Below, one piece after another: positions 9,176 through 17,367 of a DNA stretch of 64,000 nucleotides. Origin of the DNA: Planctomycetota bacterium. Its GTDB lineage: Bacteria > Planctomycetota > UBA1135. Each line of letters opens with the position of its first letter. The first letter of the stretch is position 1. Position numbers and translations under genes: made by a program. The stretch is from NCBI GenBank assembly GCA_024229395.1, contig JAAESM010000062.1:1-64000 (forward strand). The letters run 5' to 3'. The notes under the pieces were generated by a model. It was not told where the DNA came from. It did no database searches and worked only from the letters and a program-made list of their open reading frames with translations.

Positions 9176-9772
9176 TTACATGAAGGGGTTGGTGCCGGCG
9201 GCGTGATCGGTGGAATCGTAGATGCCTTCGATTCCTGGGACCTCGTTGCGGATGGCAACCTCTACACCCTGCTTCATGGTCATGGCTGCAGAACCGCAAC
9301 CTTGGCAACCGCCACCCATGCTGATGTACAGGTTTGGTCCATCACTGGCCATGATCTCGACGAAGCCGCCGTGCGATGCCAACCCTGGGTTGAGGGTGTC
9401 ATCGATCACCTTCTGGGCTTGTTGACGCAGCAGGTCATTGCCGGTCATCGCCTCATTCGCGCCGCTCTTGACCGAATCGACATCGCCTTCGAGGAAACCG
9501 CGAATCGCCGAACCCGAAGAACGGGCAGGCACGCGCCAATCCTCAGGCGTGTTGGCCATGGTGACCAGGACCTCGGAGCCCTGGATCTTGACGCCGCGCA
9601 CGCCTTCAACATTCTCGAACAGGTAGGCAGCGAGTGGCGCCCATTCCTTGGCCCATTCGGGATCGCTCACGTAGAGCAGGCCATCAAAAAGGGTGCGGTC
9701 GACCCGGAACAGACAGTTCGTCGGGATCGTTTGCGGTTCAGCGGTAATGTGAATCTGCGGTGCTTCAGGCAT
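9176..9772 (-). CDS. Nfu/NifU-like iron-sulfur cluster scaffold protein
   Basis: 198 residues with two domains. An N-terminal Nfu_N-type domain is recognisable from NCLFRVDRTLFDG, FENVEGVRGVKIQGSEVLVT and the EDW that follows. The C-terminal NifU domain (TLNPGLASHGGFVEIM) has the cluster-binding CxxC in GGGCQGCGSAAMTMKQGVE. The family holds and delivers Fe-S clusters to client proteins in the cytoplasm. Its start is supported by an AGGAG about 6 bases upstream of the ATG. It has its own terminator and is probably a single-gene unit or the end of the unit starting upstream with the cytochrome gene. Confidence 0.88.
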   Translation of the reverse strand: MPEAPQIHITAEPQTIPTNCLFRVDRTLFDGLLYVSDPEWAKEWAPLAAYLFENVEGVRGVKIQGSEVLVTMANTPEDWRVPARSSGSAIRGFLEGDVDSVKSGANEAMTGNDLLRQQAQKVIDDTLNPGLASHGGFVEIMASDGPNLYISMGGGCQGCGSAAMTMKQGVEVAIRNEVPGIEGIYDSTDHAAGTNPFM

Positions 9773-9777
9773 GGTGG

Positions 9778-9789
9778 TCTCCTAGGAGA
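9778..9789 (-). promoter_or_regulatory. Palindrome containing the Shine-Dalgarno of nfu
   Basis: TCTCCTAGGAGA is a perfect 12-bp palindrome. On the minus strand its right half supplies the AGGAG ribosome-binding site just before the nfu ATG. It could serve as a small operator or may be coincidental. Confidence 0.35.
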
Positions 9790-9811
9790 TAAGAGGCCAC
9801 ATTCTACCCGG

Positions 9812-11530
9812 CTATTGCACGAACTGGTCGATCATGAAGGAAGGACTGAGCTGGTTGCCGTGGCGCACCACTGCTTGCACCCAGACATGCAGGCCGGTGG
9901 CGGCTCCAGGTACAGGTGTGCTGAGGCTGGCGGTGCCGTCGGCCAGGGCAGACCTGCTGCCGATCTGGCTATAAGGCGTGCCTAGATCGAGACTGAAACC
10001 CCAAGGAGTGGAGGTCGGTCCGGCGCCGGCCAACGAGTAGGCGAAATAGACCGTGTCGCCGCTCTTGGCCCCGGTCACATCGAGGGTGGCCAAACTGCCG
10101 CCGGTGAGGTTGCTGACCGCGAGCGTAGGGCGGAAGTCCTCTTGACCCTGCAGATAGGTGGCGATGTCTTCCACATCCTGGTCGGACAGGAACGTCCCGA
10201 ACACGTTCATCATTGGAACAGTCTCGATTGCGGAATGGATCATGGACCCGGAGGCGCGTTGGATACGCGGGAAAGCCCACAGACCACCACTTTGATGACC
10301 GATACCAGCGGTCTTATGGCAACCGATGCAGTTGAATTCATACTGCACTAGGCCGTTGGCTGCGTTGCCGCTTTGGATCAGCGAATTGGTGGGTGGGGCA
10401 AGTGGGCTGCCCACGAACTGATGGTCGTCGCTGCTGCCGGTGTCGCGCGCGCGGCGGAACTCGACGGTCCACATTTTGCTGACCGGATCAAAGAAAGCCG
10501 CAGTCTGCACGTCGCCACGGCTGCCGACGGCAGTGCGACTGATCGAGGCGGGAATCTCATCGCCGGAACTTGGAATGCCAGCGAATGGCACGGCGTCGAA
10601 ATCAAACAAGCGGTCGCCGAGGTAAGACAAGCCACTGTTGTGCATTGAGGTCGGGTCGCTGCCGCTGAGGCTGTTGCCGGAATAGGCCGACGTACCGCCG
10701 TCGGAGAATCGTCCGCTGTTGGTGCCGGTGGCATAACCAAGGTACTTGTCGTCGGCCACACCACTGGGCTCAGTGCGTGCAGCCTTCCAATGCCAGATGT
10801 CAGCCTTGTCGGAAGGGTCATTGGTGTGCATGACTGAATAACCTGCGCCGGTGTAATTGGTGTAAGCGGTCTGCTGCGAAATATTGCCGTGGCAATAGAA
10901 AGCGCAACCGCGGCCAGCGTCGGTGAAGTTGTTCTCGTTGTCGACGATCGGGAACATGAAGAAAACGCGGTCCTCGCTTTCTGCCTTCTTCAAGACATGG
11001 TCTGCGTTGACGGCATTCGTGTTCGGCGTGCCTGCCACCGCTCCAATGTTGAGCTGCTTATTCCAACCGCTTTCGCCGTTGCCTTGATCACCAAAAATCC
11101 ATTTATCCTTGCGCACGCTGGCGTTGTGGCCGGCGTCTTCCCAACGCAACAGGAAGTAGACATCGTTGCTGTCCCACACGGAGTTGATCTCGATCACTGT
11201 TGGTTGCGCATCGATGAACTCACTCAGCGGATGGTTGTCTTGCACCACGCCGGTGAAGGTCATGGTGTTGAGCGGATCCCAGTCCGCAGCTGATCCATCC
11301 ATGGTGATGGCGCCAACGGCAACTTCGCGTGAGATCACCTTGCCCAAGTTGGCATCGGGCAGGTCGAAGGGCGCGGTCTGGAAATCCAGGAACAACTTAT
11401 TGGCGCCGGAATGGTTGTGACCATTCTCGACGACAGCCACCGAAAAGTAGGTGTCAGCGGGTTCTTGGGCGATGGCAGAGGTAGAGCAGAAGCCTACAAA
11501 GAGACCTATTGAGGCGAGGGAATTAGCCAT
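9812..11530 (-). CDS. Exported haem protein: ethylbenzene-dehydrogenase-like haem domain plus c-type cytochrome
   Basis: 572 residues with a signal peptide ending near AIAQEP. Residues about 60-370 resemble the haem-binding domain of ethylbenzene dehydrogenase-related cytochromes: a DGSAADWD start, VYFLLRWED, and DKADIWHWKAAR. Inside it is C209-A-F-Y-C213-H, a CX3CH arrangement. A standard CXXCH (CIGCH, 401-405) follows in a short cytochrome c domain with a Met-containing stretch, then SDQDVEDIATYL. A C-terminal beta module of about 95 residues ends the protein and resembles the tails of three other exported proteins here. Likely a periplasmic electron-transfer protein; redox partner unknown. 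Confidence 0.72.
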   Translation of the reverse strand: MANSLASIGLFVGFCSTSAIAQEPADTYFSVAVVENGHNHSGANKLFLDFQTAPFDLPDANLGKVISREVAVGAITMDGSAADWDPLNTMTFTGVVQDNHPLSEFIDAQPTVIEINSVWDSNDVYFLLRWEDAGHNASVRKDKWIFGDQGNGESGWNKQLNIGAVAGTPNTNAVNADHVLKKAESEDRVFFMFPIVDNENNFTDAGRGCAFYCHGNISQQTAYTNYTGAGYSVMHTNDPSDKADIWHWKAARTEPSGVADDKYLGYATGTNSGRFSDGGTSAYSGNSLSGSDPTSMHNSGLSYLGDRLFDFDAVPFAGIPSSGDEIPASISRTAVGSRGDVQTAAFFDPVSKMWTVEFRRARDTGSSDDHQFVGSPLAPPTNSLIQSGNAANGLVQYEFNCIGCHKTAGIGHQSGGLWAFPRIQRASGSMIHSAIETVPMMNVFGTFLSDQDVEDIATYLQGQEDFRPTLAVSNLTGGSLATLDVTGAKSGDTVYFAYSLAGAGPTSTPWGFSLDLGTPYSQIGSRSALADGTASLSTPVPGAATGLHVWVQAVVRHGNQLSPSFMIDQFVQ

Positions 11531-11557
11531 ACCCCAAGGCTAACATGCAGATTCGCT

Positions 11558-13681
11558 TTAGGTGTTAGAACTGATTGAAATCAAACACCGATTAAACAAT
11601 GAATCGATTTTATTAATTACCGCGCCATGCTCCACATCCCATTCTGCCTGGAAGAACTCGACGATCTCGCCGAGGGTGGAGGTGCCGTCGGCGGCTTCCA
11701 GTAGGCCAAGTTCCAGTTGGTCAATGTCGAAAGTCTCGCCACGCGTCATCAAGCGCACTGACATGGTTTCGCCTTCACTGTCGGAGACTACTTCGGCGCT
11801 GAAATTCTGAATTGCGCGCGGGATGAGATCGCCGGTGAGTGGATCGGGCAGTTCCCGGCGGCGGAATAGACGCGGGCCCAGCACGAGAAGGTCCAGCTCG
11901 GAACGCAGGAAGCTCCATGCGGCTTCGCGCGGCGTCTCCACGATCGGTTCGCCCTTGATGTTGAAGGAGGTGTTCAACACCATCGGTACGCCGGTGCGTT
12001 CGGCGAAGGCTTCGATCAAGGCGTAGTAACGTGGGTGGGCATCGCGTTCCAAAGTTTGGATACGCGCGCTGCCATCGACATGGACGACTGCCGGAATCTG
12101 CGCGGCCTTATCCGCCCGGACCGGGACCGTCAGCGACATATAAGGCGAAGGCGAGACTCGATCAAACCAAGCTTCGGCTTGCTCGGCCAAGACCGTAGGA
12201 GCGAAAGGGCGAAAGGCTTCGCGTTTCTTGATCGCGCTATTGATACGGCGGATGTTTTCGCCGTCACGCGGATCCGCCAAGATGCTGCGGTTGCCCAAAG
12301 CACGTGGACCGAACTCACTGCGGTCGCTGCACCATGCCACGACTTGATTGTCAGCGAGGGCGTCGGCGACGACTTCCAACAACGGCAGTTCTTGGATATC
12401 CGCTTCTTCCAACCACGGGCCGTATTCGTTGATGGCATCGTCGATGTCAGCGGCACTGTATTCATGACCGCTGTAGGGCATTTGCACGGCGCTTTCCTTG
12501 TTGGAAGTGGCCGACGTAACTTGTTCACCGTTTGCAAGGCCACTCTGATCCTTCAGGTACTGCAGGCCAAACTGCGCACAGCCCACGGCCAGACCTTGGT
12601 CGCCGGGATAAGGCGGGATGAACACTTGCTCGAAGCCAGCCTCGCGATGGATGCGGCCATTCAAAGTGCTGTTCAGCGCCACACCGCCACAGAATGCGAG
12701 ATTCTTGGCACCTGTCTGTTCACGCAGGCGCTGCAAGTAATCCAACACCACGTCTTCCAAGTCCGATTGCACGTCGGCGGCGAAGCGGGCGTAACCGGAA
12801 TGGTTGGCGCCGTCGGACCAAGCGTTGGGTGCAGGCTCATCACGTAGGCGAGCGCGGTCGACTTGCAGTGTTTCGAGTGGGCCAGTCATGACCGGCTTGC
12901 GCTTCAAGTCTTTAGCCCAACTCGGTGCCCATGGGGCCAAGCCCATGACCTTGCCGCAGGTATTCCAATCACCAAAGATGTGACTTGCTGCGCGTGAATA
13001 GACCGCGCCGAGCGACTCCATGTTCTCGAAGCCGTAGTTGTGCAGCAGAGCCGGGGTGGGTTCGGCGATCCAACGTTTGAACACGCGCTTCAAATCGGTG
13101 CCTTTGAATGTGAAAGCGGTTTCACCTTCACGCCAACCGAAGGCCTGATCAGAAACACCATCCTGTTCCAACTGCTCCGGCGCCGATTGGAATCCAGGAG
13201 CTTCCTCCAGATCCAACTCGGAGTAGTAATCCACGCCGGGCATGCGCATCTCATGCAGAGTGCTGCCCATGCCATCCATCACCACGACCACGCCCTCGTC
13301 AAATGGCGCGCATGGCAGCACCGACCAAGCATGCGCCATATGGTGCGATAACTCCAAGCGCTTCACGCCTAGCAGCATGTTGTACGGCGACACATAACTC
13401 TCTTGATAAGAGAACAGTGCCGTATCCCACTTCAGGGTGCGGTGAAATCGATCGATGCGGAATAGGTGATTGTTAGCAACCACCAAAGCCACATCATCCA
13501 AGCTGGCGCCGACACTATCCAGCGCATGCTCGACCAACACCGCCACATCACCGCCATCATGCTTCTTGCGAGTCAGGCGTTCCTTCTCGCCCGCGAACAG
13601 CAGGGTGCCATTGGAATCGAGCAGACATGCTGCCGCCGAGTGCGTGTATTGATTCAGACCAAGGATGAGGCCGCGCGCCAT
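11558..13681 (-). CDS. NodU/CmcH-family O-carbamoyltransferase with C-terminal PqqD-like domain
   Basis: 707 residues. The N-terminal ASKHA-type domain (MARGLILGLNQYTHSAA) contains His114 and His117 in SHHMAHAWS and VVVVMDGMGS. The C-terminal YrdC-like catalytic part has GPRALGNRSILADPR and REAFRPFAPTVL. The family transfers a carbamoyl group from carbamoyl phosphate to sugar or antibiotic hydroxyls. The last roughly 60 residues (LLEAADGTSTLGEIVEFF through FNRCLIS) look like a PqqD/RiPP-recognition-type winged-helix fold. The start is set at 13681, outside the upstream gene whose stop is at 13710; the longer frame to 13783 overlaps it. No glycosyl, antibiotic or RiPP genes are adjacent. Confidence 0.82.
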   Translation of the reverse strand: MARGLILGLNQYTHSAAACLLDSNGTLLFAGEKERLTRKKHDGGDVAVLVEHALDSVGASLDDVALVVANNHLFRIDRFHRTLKWDTALFSYQESYVSPYNMLLGVKRLELSHHMAHAWSVLPCAPFDEGVVVVMDGMGSTLHEMRMPGVDYYSELDLEEAPGFQSAPEQLEQDGVSDQAFGWREGETAFTFKGTDLKRVFKRWIAEPTPALLHNYGFENMESLGAVYSRAASHIFGDWNTCGKVMGLAPWAPSWAKDLKRKPVMTGPLETLQVDRARLRDEPAPNAWSDGANHSGYARFAADVQSDLEDVVLDYLQRLREQTGAKNLAFCGGVALNSTLNGRIHREAGFEQVFIPPYPGDQGLAVGCAQFGLQYLKDQSGLANGEQVTSATSNKESAVQMPYSGHEYSAADIDDAINEYGPWLEEADIQELPLLEVVADALADNQVVAWCSDRSEFGPRALGNRSILADPRDGENIRRINSAIKKREAFRPFAPTVLAEQAEAWFDRVSPSPYMSLTVPVRADKAAQIPAVVHVDGSARIQTLERDAHPRYYALIEAFAERTGVPMVLNTSFNIKGEPIVETPREAAWSFLRSELDLLVLGPRLFRRRELPDPLTGDLIPRAIQNFSAEVVSDSEGETMSVRLMTRGETFDIDQLELGLLEAADGTSTLGEIVEFFQAEWDVEHGAVINKIDSLFNRCLISISSNT

Positions 13682-13709
13682 TGCGGCACAGGTTAGCGTC
13701 GCGGCAGCA

Positions 13710-16034
13710 TTACGGCGTGATGCGCACGACCACCGCTTCACTGATGAAGTGATCGCCGGCCTTTTGCGCCACGAAACACACACCCAGATCGCGATCGATT
13801 AAGCCCGCAGGAAGACCAGCGCCAGCGGGCACGGTCCAACTCACGGTTGCGACTCCAGCGGCATCCAGCGAACCACTGCCACCAGCCAATTCCGGGCTGT
13901 TGTACAAGGAACGAATCCGTCCGGTCAGGCCAAGAGTCTGCGTGATCGGCAATGTGCCGACGCCATCCAAGTAACCACCAGCCGATGGACTACCGACCAA
14001 TAAGGTGTAGCCGCCATTCGCGAAAGGCAAACCTGCGGTAAGGTTGAACTGGAAAACGCCACCGGTGCTTTCACTCAAGCTATCCGGCGTGACAGTCAAA
14101 CTCGTTGCTGGCATATGCGAGACCATCAACTGCTTATTGGCAGGACTGTCGCCGCCAAGGTGCCACAAGCTAGGTGCGTTGCCGAGTGGATCAAGCGTCA
14201 TGCCGATCGCCACCGCTGCTGCAGTGGGGCTGGAGAAGCTACCTGCTGCAGTGGCGGTGGCTTCAAAGCTGCCATCAGGATTGCGCTCGGCGACTTGCAG
14301 TAAGGATTCACCAATACTGCGTCGCGTCAACCACATCCGCGTGCTGCCAGCGGACAACATGGGGTAACGCTCTTGGCCACCGGTGGACACGGATTCCACC
14401 TTGGTCGGTGGGAACCAACGTGCTTCGCGGTTCAAACGCTTGGCATGCCAGATGTCGGACTGGCCATCGCGGGTGGAGTGGAACCAGATTTCCATCTCGT
14501 TTTCGCTTAGCCATGGACCGCCTTCCTCAAAATCGCTATCCAAGTCGACCAGCAAAGTCGGCTCATCAAAGTCATCCAATGTGGTGAAGCGAGTGGTGCT
14601 GAACAAACGCCTGCTGCCATCCGCCGGCATGTAGGCCGAGAAGGTCATGCGCAGTTCGTCATCGCTCATCCACAGGTCGCGCAGGTTATTCATGGCAAAG
14701 TTGGCGATGCCAAAATCCAGATCCAGCGCGAAAGGACTGCCCAAGTTCGGGCGGGTGTAACGCAGCAGCTCTTGGCCGGAGCCGCGGTTGGCCAAGACCC
14801 AGGCGCGGTGGCCGTCGGCCAGAGGGAAAGCCGATTGCAGGTCCTGAAAGCCACTCAATCCCGAAATCACCTTACCGCTGGTCAGTGGGGTTGGGGCAGG
14901 GGCGCGGTGCAGCAAACGCGTTGGCGGCCACAGGGTTACAGGGCGAATGCCATCGTCGACGATGAAACGCAGCTGATCCAAACCGGCGCCATTACCAGGC
15001 ATGACTTCCACGGTGTAAGTACCGTCATTGTGATCGGTGACTTGATGCAAGGTCGCCAAACCGGCGGAGGTCGGATCATGCTCCATGCTGATGGTGGCGC
15101 CACCGGCGGTGAGCATGGTTCCATCGACGTCGGCCAGGTCGATCACGAAACTCAACGGCGTGGTTGCGCCAGGGTTGGTCTCGTTGCTGTAGGCGAAGAC
15201 GCTGGAAAGGTTGCCATCGGGGCGGCCGATCAAGTCGGTGCGCCATTCGTCGTATTTGATGCGGATCTCGAACACTGGATCCGGATCGGCAGCGACCAAG
15301 CCAGCCTTGTTGATGGCCAGGTAGAGATCGCCAGCGGCACAACCGAAGCCGGTGCAGTAAGGGTTGTCGCCCGGGCGGCCAATAATGAAGAAACCAACAT
15401 GGGCGCTCTTGGTGAAGTTGGCGGGCGGGGAACCACAAGCTTCAGGGTCCTGCGGGTTGCAGGAGCAGCGGCCGTCGCCACCCATGGCTTGTGCGGCTTC
15501 CATGGCAGCCATCACGCGTTGGCTCATATCGCCTTGGGTGTTGATGAGTGCTTGTTCCGCTTCTGCCACCACCGGCGATCCAGTCAACACGTTGCCTTGA
15601 ATGGAATACACCAAGGTGCCTACGCGACCGGTCACATGGCCAGCCCATGCACCATCGCCCGTGCCGGTATGAGCGGCGGCGCGTCCAGCCAAATCGACAA
15701 TGCCGAACTGACGCATCTGATACTGCGGATCGAAGGACTCGATCTGCGCGAGGATCTCATCTGGTGGCACGCCGGCCAGCAGCAGATCATTGATTAGGAC
15801 GCGCGTGGTCAGGGGGGCGCCGTAAGACTGCGAGGCCCCCGCGCCGGCTTCCTCTGCCATGATGCCCACGGCACTGCGCAGGTTGAAGTTCTCGATGCAG
15901 GTGGCGCAGGCGACACAGATCTCGCCGGTAGCCAAATCGACCACCACAATCGACCAAGTGGCGATTGCTTGGCCGGTGAGGAAAAGGGCAGCCAATGCGG
16001 CCACCACAAAACGGCGGATTGAGGGGAATGCCAT
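13710..16034 (-). CDS. Exported DUF1028 (Ntn-hydrolase-like) protein with beta-propeller-like and C-terminal beta module
   Basis: 774 residues from the MAFPSIRRF start. After a signal peptide, the mature protein begins TWSIVVVDLATGEICVACAT, the hallmark N-terminus of DUF1028. GAGASQSYG, INDLLLAGVPPDEILAQI, QFGIVDLAGRAAAHTG and VQGNVLTG-like IQGNVLTG follow. Cysteines cluster at CSCNPQDPEAC. The middle (about 380-640) has repeated WLSENEMEIWFHSTRDGQ-like blades typical of beta-propellers. A Planctomycete-style beta module closes it. The ATG at 16055 is seven codons upstream and less likely. Function of the family is unproved. Confidence 0.75.
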   Translation of the reverse strand: MAFPSIRRFVVAALAALFLTGQAIATWSIVVVDLATGEICVACATCIENFNLRSAVGIMAEEAGAGASQSYGAPLTTRVLINDLLLAGVPPDEILAQIESFDPQYQMRQFGIVDLAGRAAAHTGTGDGAWAGHVTGRVGTLVYSIQGNVLTGSPVVAEAEQALINTQGDMSQRVMAAMEAAQAMGGDGRCSCNPQDPEACGSPPANFTKSAHVGFFIIGRPGDNPYCTGFGCAAGDLYLAINKAGLVAADPDPVFEIRIKYDEWRTDLIGRPDGNLSSVFAYSNETNPGATTPLSFVIDLADVDGTMLTAGGATISMEHDPTSAGLATLHQVTDHNDGTYTVEVMPGNGAGLDQLRFIVDDGIRPVTLWPPTRLLHRAPAPTPLTSGKVISGLSGFQDLQSAFPLADGHRAWVLANRGSGQELLRYTRPNLGSPFALDLDFGIANFAMNNLRDLWMSDDELRMTFSAYMPADGSRRLFSTTRFTTLDDFDEPTLLVDLDSDFEEGGPWLSENEMEIWFHSTRDGQSDIWHAKRLNREARWFPPTKVESVSTGGQERYPMLSAGSTRMWLTRRSIGESLLQVAERNPDGSFEATATAAGSFSSPTAAAVAIGMTLDPLGNAPSLWHLGGDSPANKQLMVSHMPATSLTVTPDSLSESTGGVFQFNLTAGLPFANGGYTLLVGSPSAGGYLDGVGTLPITQTLGLTGRIRSLYNSPELAGGSGSLDAAGVATVSWTVPAGAGLPAGLIDRDLGVCFVAQKAGDHFISEAVVVRITP

Positions 16035-16064
16035 GAAGCTACTAGAGTAAACCATGAAGTTGCT

Positions 16065-16092
16065 TTGTGGGGGGGCAGAAAATCTCTACAAT
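16065..16092 (+). promoter_or_regulatory. Putative promoter of the CitD-CitE fusion gene
   Basis: TTGTGG (16065-16070), a 16-base spacer and TACAAT (16087-16092). Transcription would start about 6-8 bases before the ATG at 16106, giving an almost leaderless mRNA. This also argues against the upstream GTG at 16067 as a start. Confidence 0.4.
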
Positions 16093-16105
16093 AGAGTCTG
16101 AAATT

Positions 16106-17311
16106 ATGACTGCTACCGAAGCGCCACTTCACCCCTTCATGTCCGGCCGGCGCGGCGACAAGCTTCGCGGGGACGTGTGGTACGGATTCACTCCCGCTTC
16201 GAGTGGGGGCATCGAGTTGGACTTCTATAGCCGACTGGATGGCATGTACGGCGACAGCACGCGGGAGTTGCTCCGCGGCTTGCTCGCCGAAGCAGGAATC
16301 GAGCATGGTCTGTTGAGCGTCAACGATGCGGGTGCTTACCCGTTCTTGTTGCGCGCCCGATTGGAATCCTTGCTGATTCGAGTCACTGGGAATCAGGATC
16401 TACGCTTGAGTCCCGAACCTCCGCTCGGTGCTGCAATGTCGGCACCACGTCGCGAGCGCGCCCGACGTTCGCGTTTGTACTTGCCCGGTAACGAAAGCAA
16501 GTACATGTTGAATGCCGCAGTGCATGGGCCCGATGCCGTGATCCTCGACCTAGAGGATTCGGTCGCGCCGTCGGCCAAGGAAGATGCACGCGCCGTGATC
16601 CGTCATGCGCTGTTCCACCTTGATTGGCAAGATTGCGAACGTATGGTGCGCATCAACCAAGGTGCGATGGGCTTTTCCGACTTGGCCTATCTTGCCGATA
16701 CACCGCTGCACTTGATCTTGGTTCCCAAGGTCGAGACCGCAGAAGAAATGCACGTAATCGATCAAGCACTTGGTGAGCGTGACGTGCTCCTGATGCCGAT
16801 CATCGAATCGGCCAAGGGCGTCATGAACGCTATGGAGATTGCGTCCGCAAGCCCACGAAATGTCGCTCTGACATTGGGGTTAGAGGATTTGACTGCCGAC
16901 TTGGGTGTGGTGAAAACCACGGGCGGTCATGAGACTTCGTGGGCTTGCTCACAAGTGATCTATGCTGCCAAGGCGCATGGCTTGCAAGCCATCGATTCGG
17001 TCTACGGCAATGTGGCCGATGAAGAAGGCTTACGTGCCAGCGTGCAAGAAGCCAAGGCGATTGGCTTCGAGGGCAAAGGCTGCGTGCACCCGCGCCAGAT
17101 CAAGGTCATCCACGAGGAGTTCGCGCCGACGACAGCTCAAGTCGAACGCGCCGGCAAGATCGCATTGGCCTTCGAGAAGGCCGAGAAGCAGGGTTTAGGG
17201 GTGGTTTCACTGGGATCGAAGATGATTGATCCACCGGTGGTGAAACGTGCGCTGAAGACCGTTGCCGACGCCATCGACGCCGGCCTGCTTGCGCTAAATT
17301 GGCGCGACTGA
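16106..17311 (+). CDS. Citrate-lyase-like fusion: CitD (acyl-carrier-like) domain plus CitE (citryl-CoA lyase) domain
   Basis: 401 residues. Residues about 12-100 resemble CitD, the citrate lyase acyl carrier: GDVWYGF, a GIELDFYSRLDGMYGD segment, and VNDAGAYPFLLRARLESLLIR, matching the CitD pattern D-K-G-A-L-D-x-x-x-R-A-R. The rest is a HpcH/HpaI-type CitE lyase: RSRLYLPGNESKYM, DAVILDLEDSVAPSAKEDAR, LILVPKVETAEE, LMPIIESAKG, LGLEDLTADLG and GKGCVHPRQIKVI. At the CitD position that normally carries the prosthetic-group serine I read Arg21, so the carrier function may be lost. The enzyme would cleave citryl- or related CoA esters to acetyl-CoA and an oxoacid. CitF lies about 3 kb downstream. 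Confidence 0.75.
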   Translation: MTATEAPLHPFMSGRRGDKLRGDVWYGFTPASSGGIELDFYSRLDGMYGDSTRELLRGLLAEAGIEHGLLSVNDAGAYPFLLRARLESLLIRVTGNQDLRLSPEPPLGAAMSAPRRERARRSRLYLPGNESKYMLNAAVHGPDAVILDLEDSVAPSAKEDARAVIRHALFHLDWQDCERMVRINQGAMGFSDLAYLADTPLHLILVPKVETAEEMHVIDQALGERDVLLMPIIESAKGVMNAMEIASASPRNVALTLGLEDLTADLGVVKTTGGHETSWACSQVIYAAKAHGLQAIDSVYGNVADEEGLRASVQEAKAIGFEGKGCVHPRQIKVIHEEFAPTTAQVERAGKIALAFEKAEKQGLGVVSLGSKMIDPPVVKRALKTVADAIDAGLLALNWRD

Positions 17312-17331
17312 GTCACGCCAATCGTTGATTT

Positions 17332-17360
17332 CTCAGTAGTCCCGCTTAGGGACTACTGAG
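17332..17360. terminator. Bidirectional terminator-like hairpin
   Basis: A perfect 12-bp stem CTCAGTAGTCCC (17332-17343) with its complement at 17349-17360 and a 5-base loop. It sits between convergent genes ending at 17311 and 17368. Flanking T-tracts are weak on both sides. Confidence 0.6.
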
Positions 17361-17367
17361 TTCGGGC

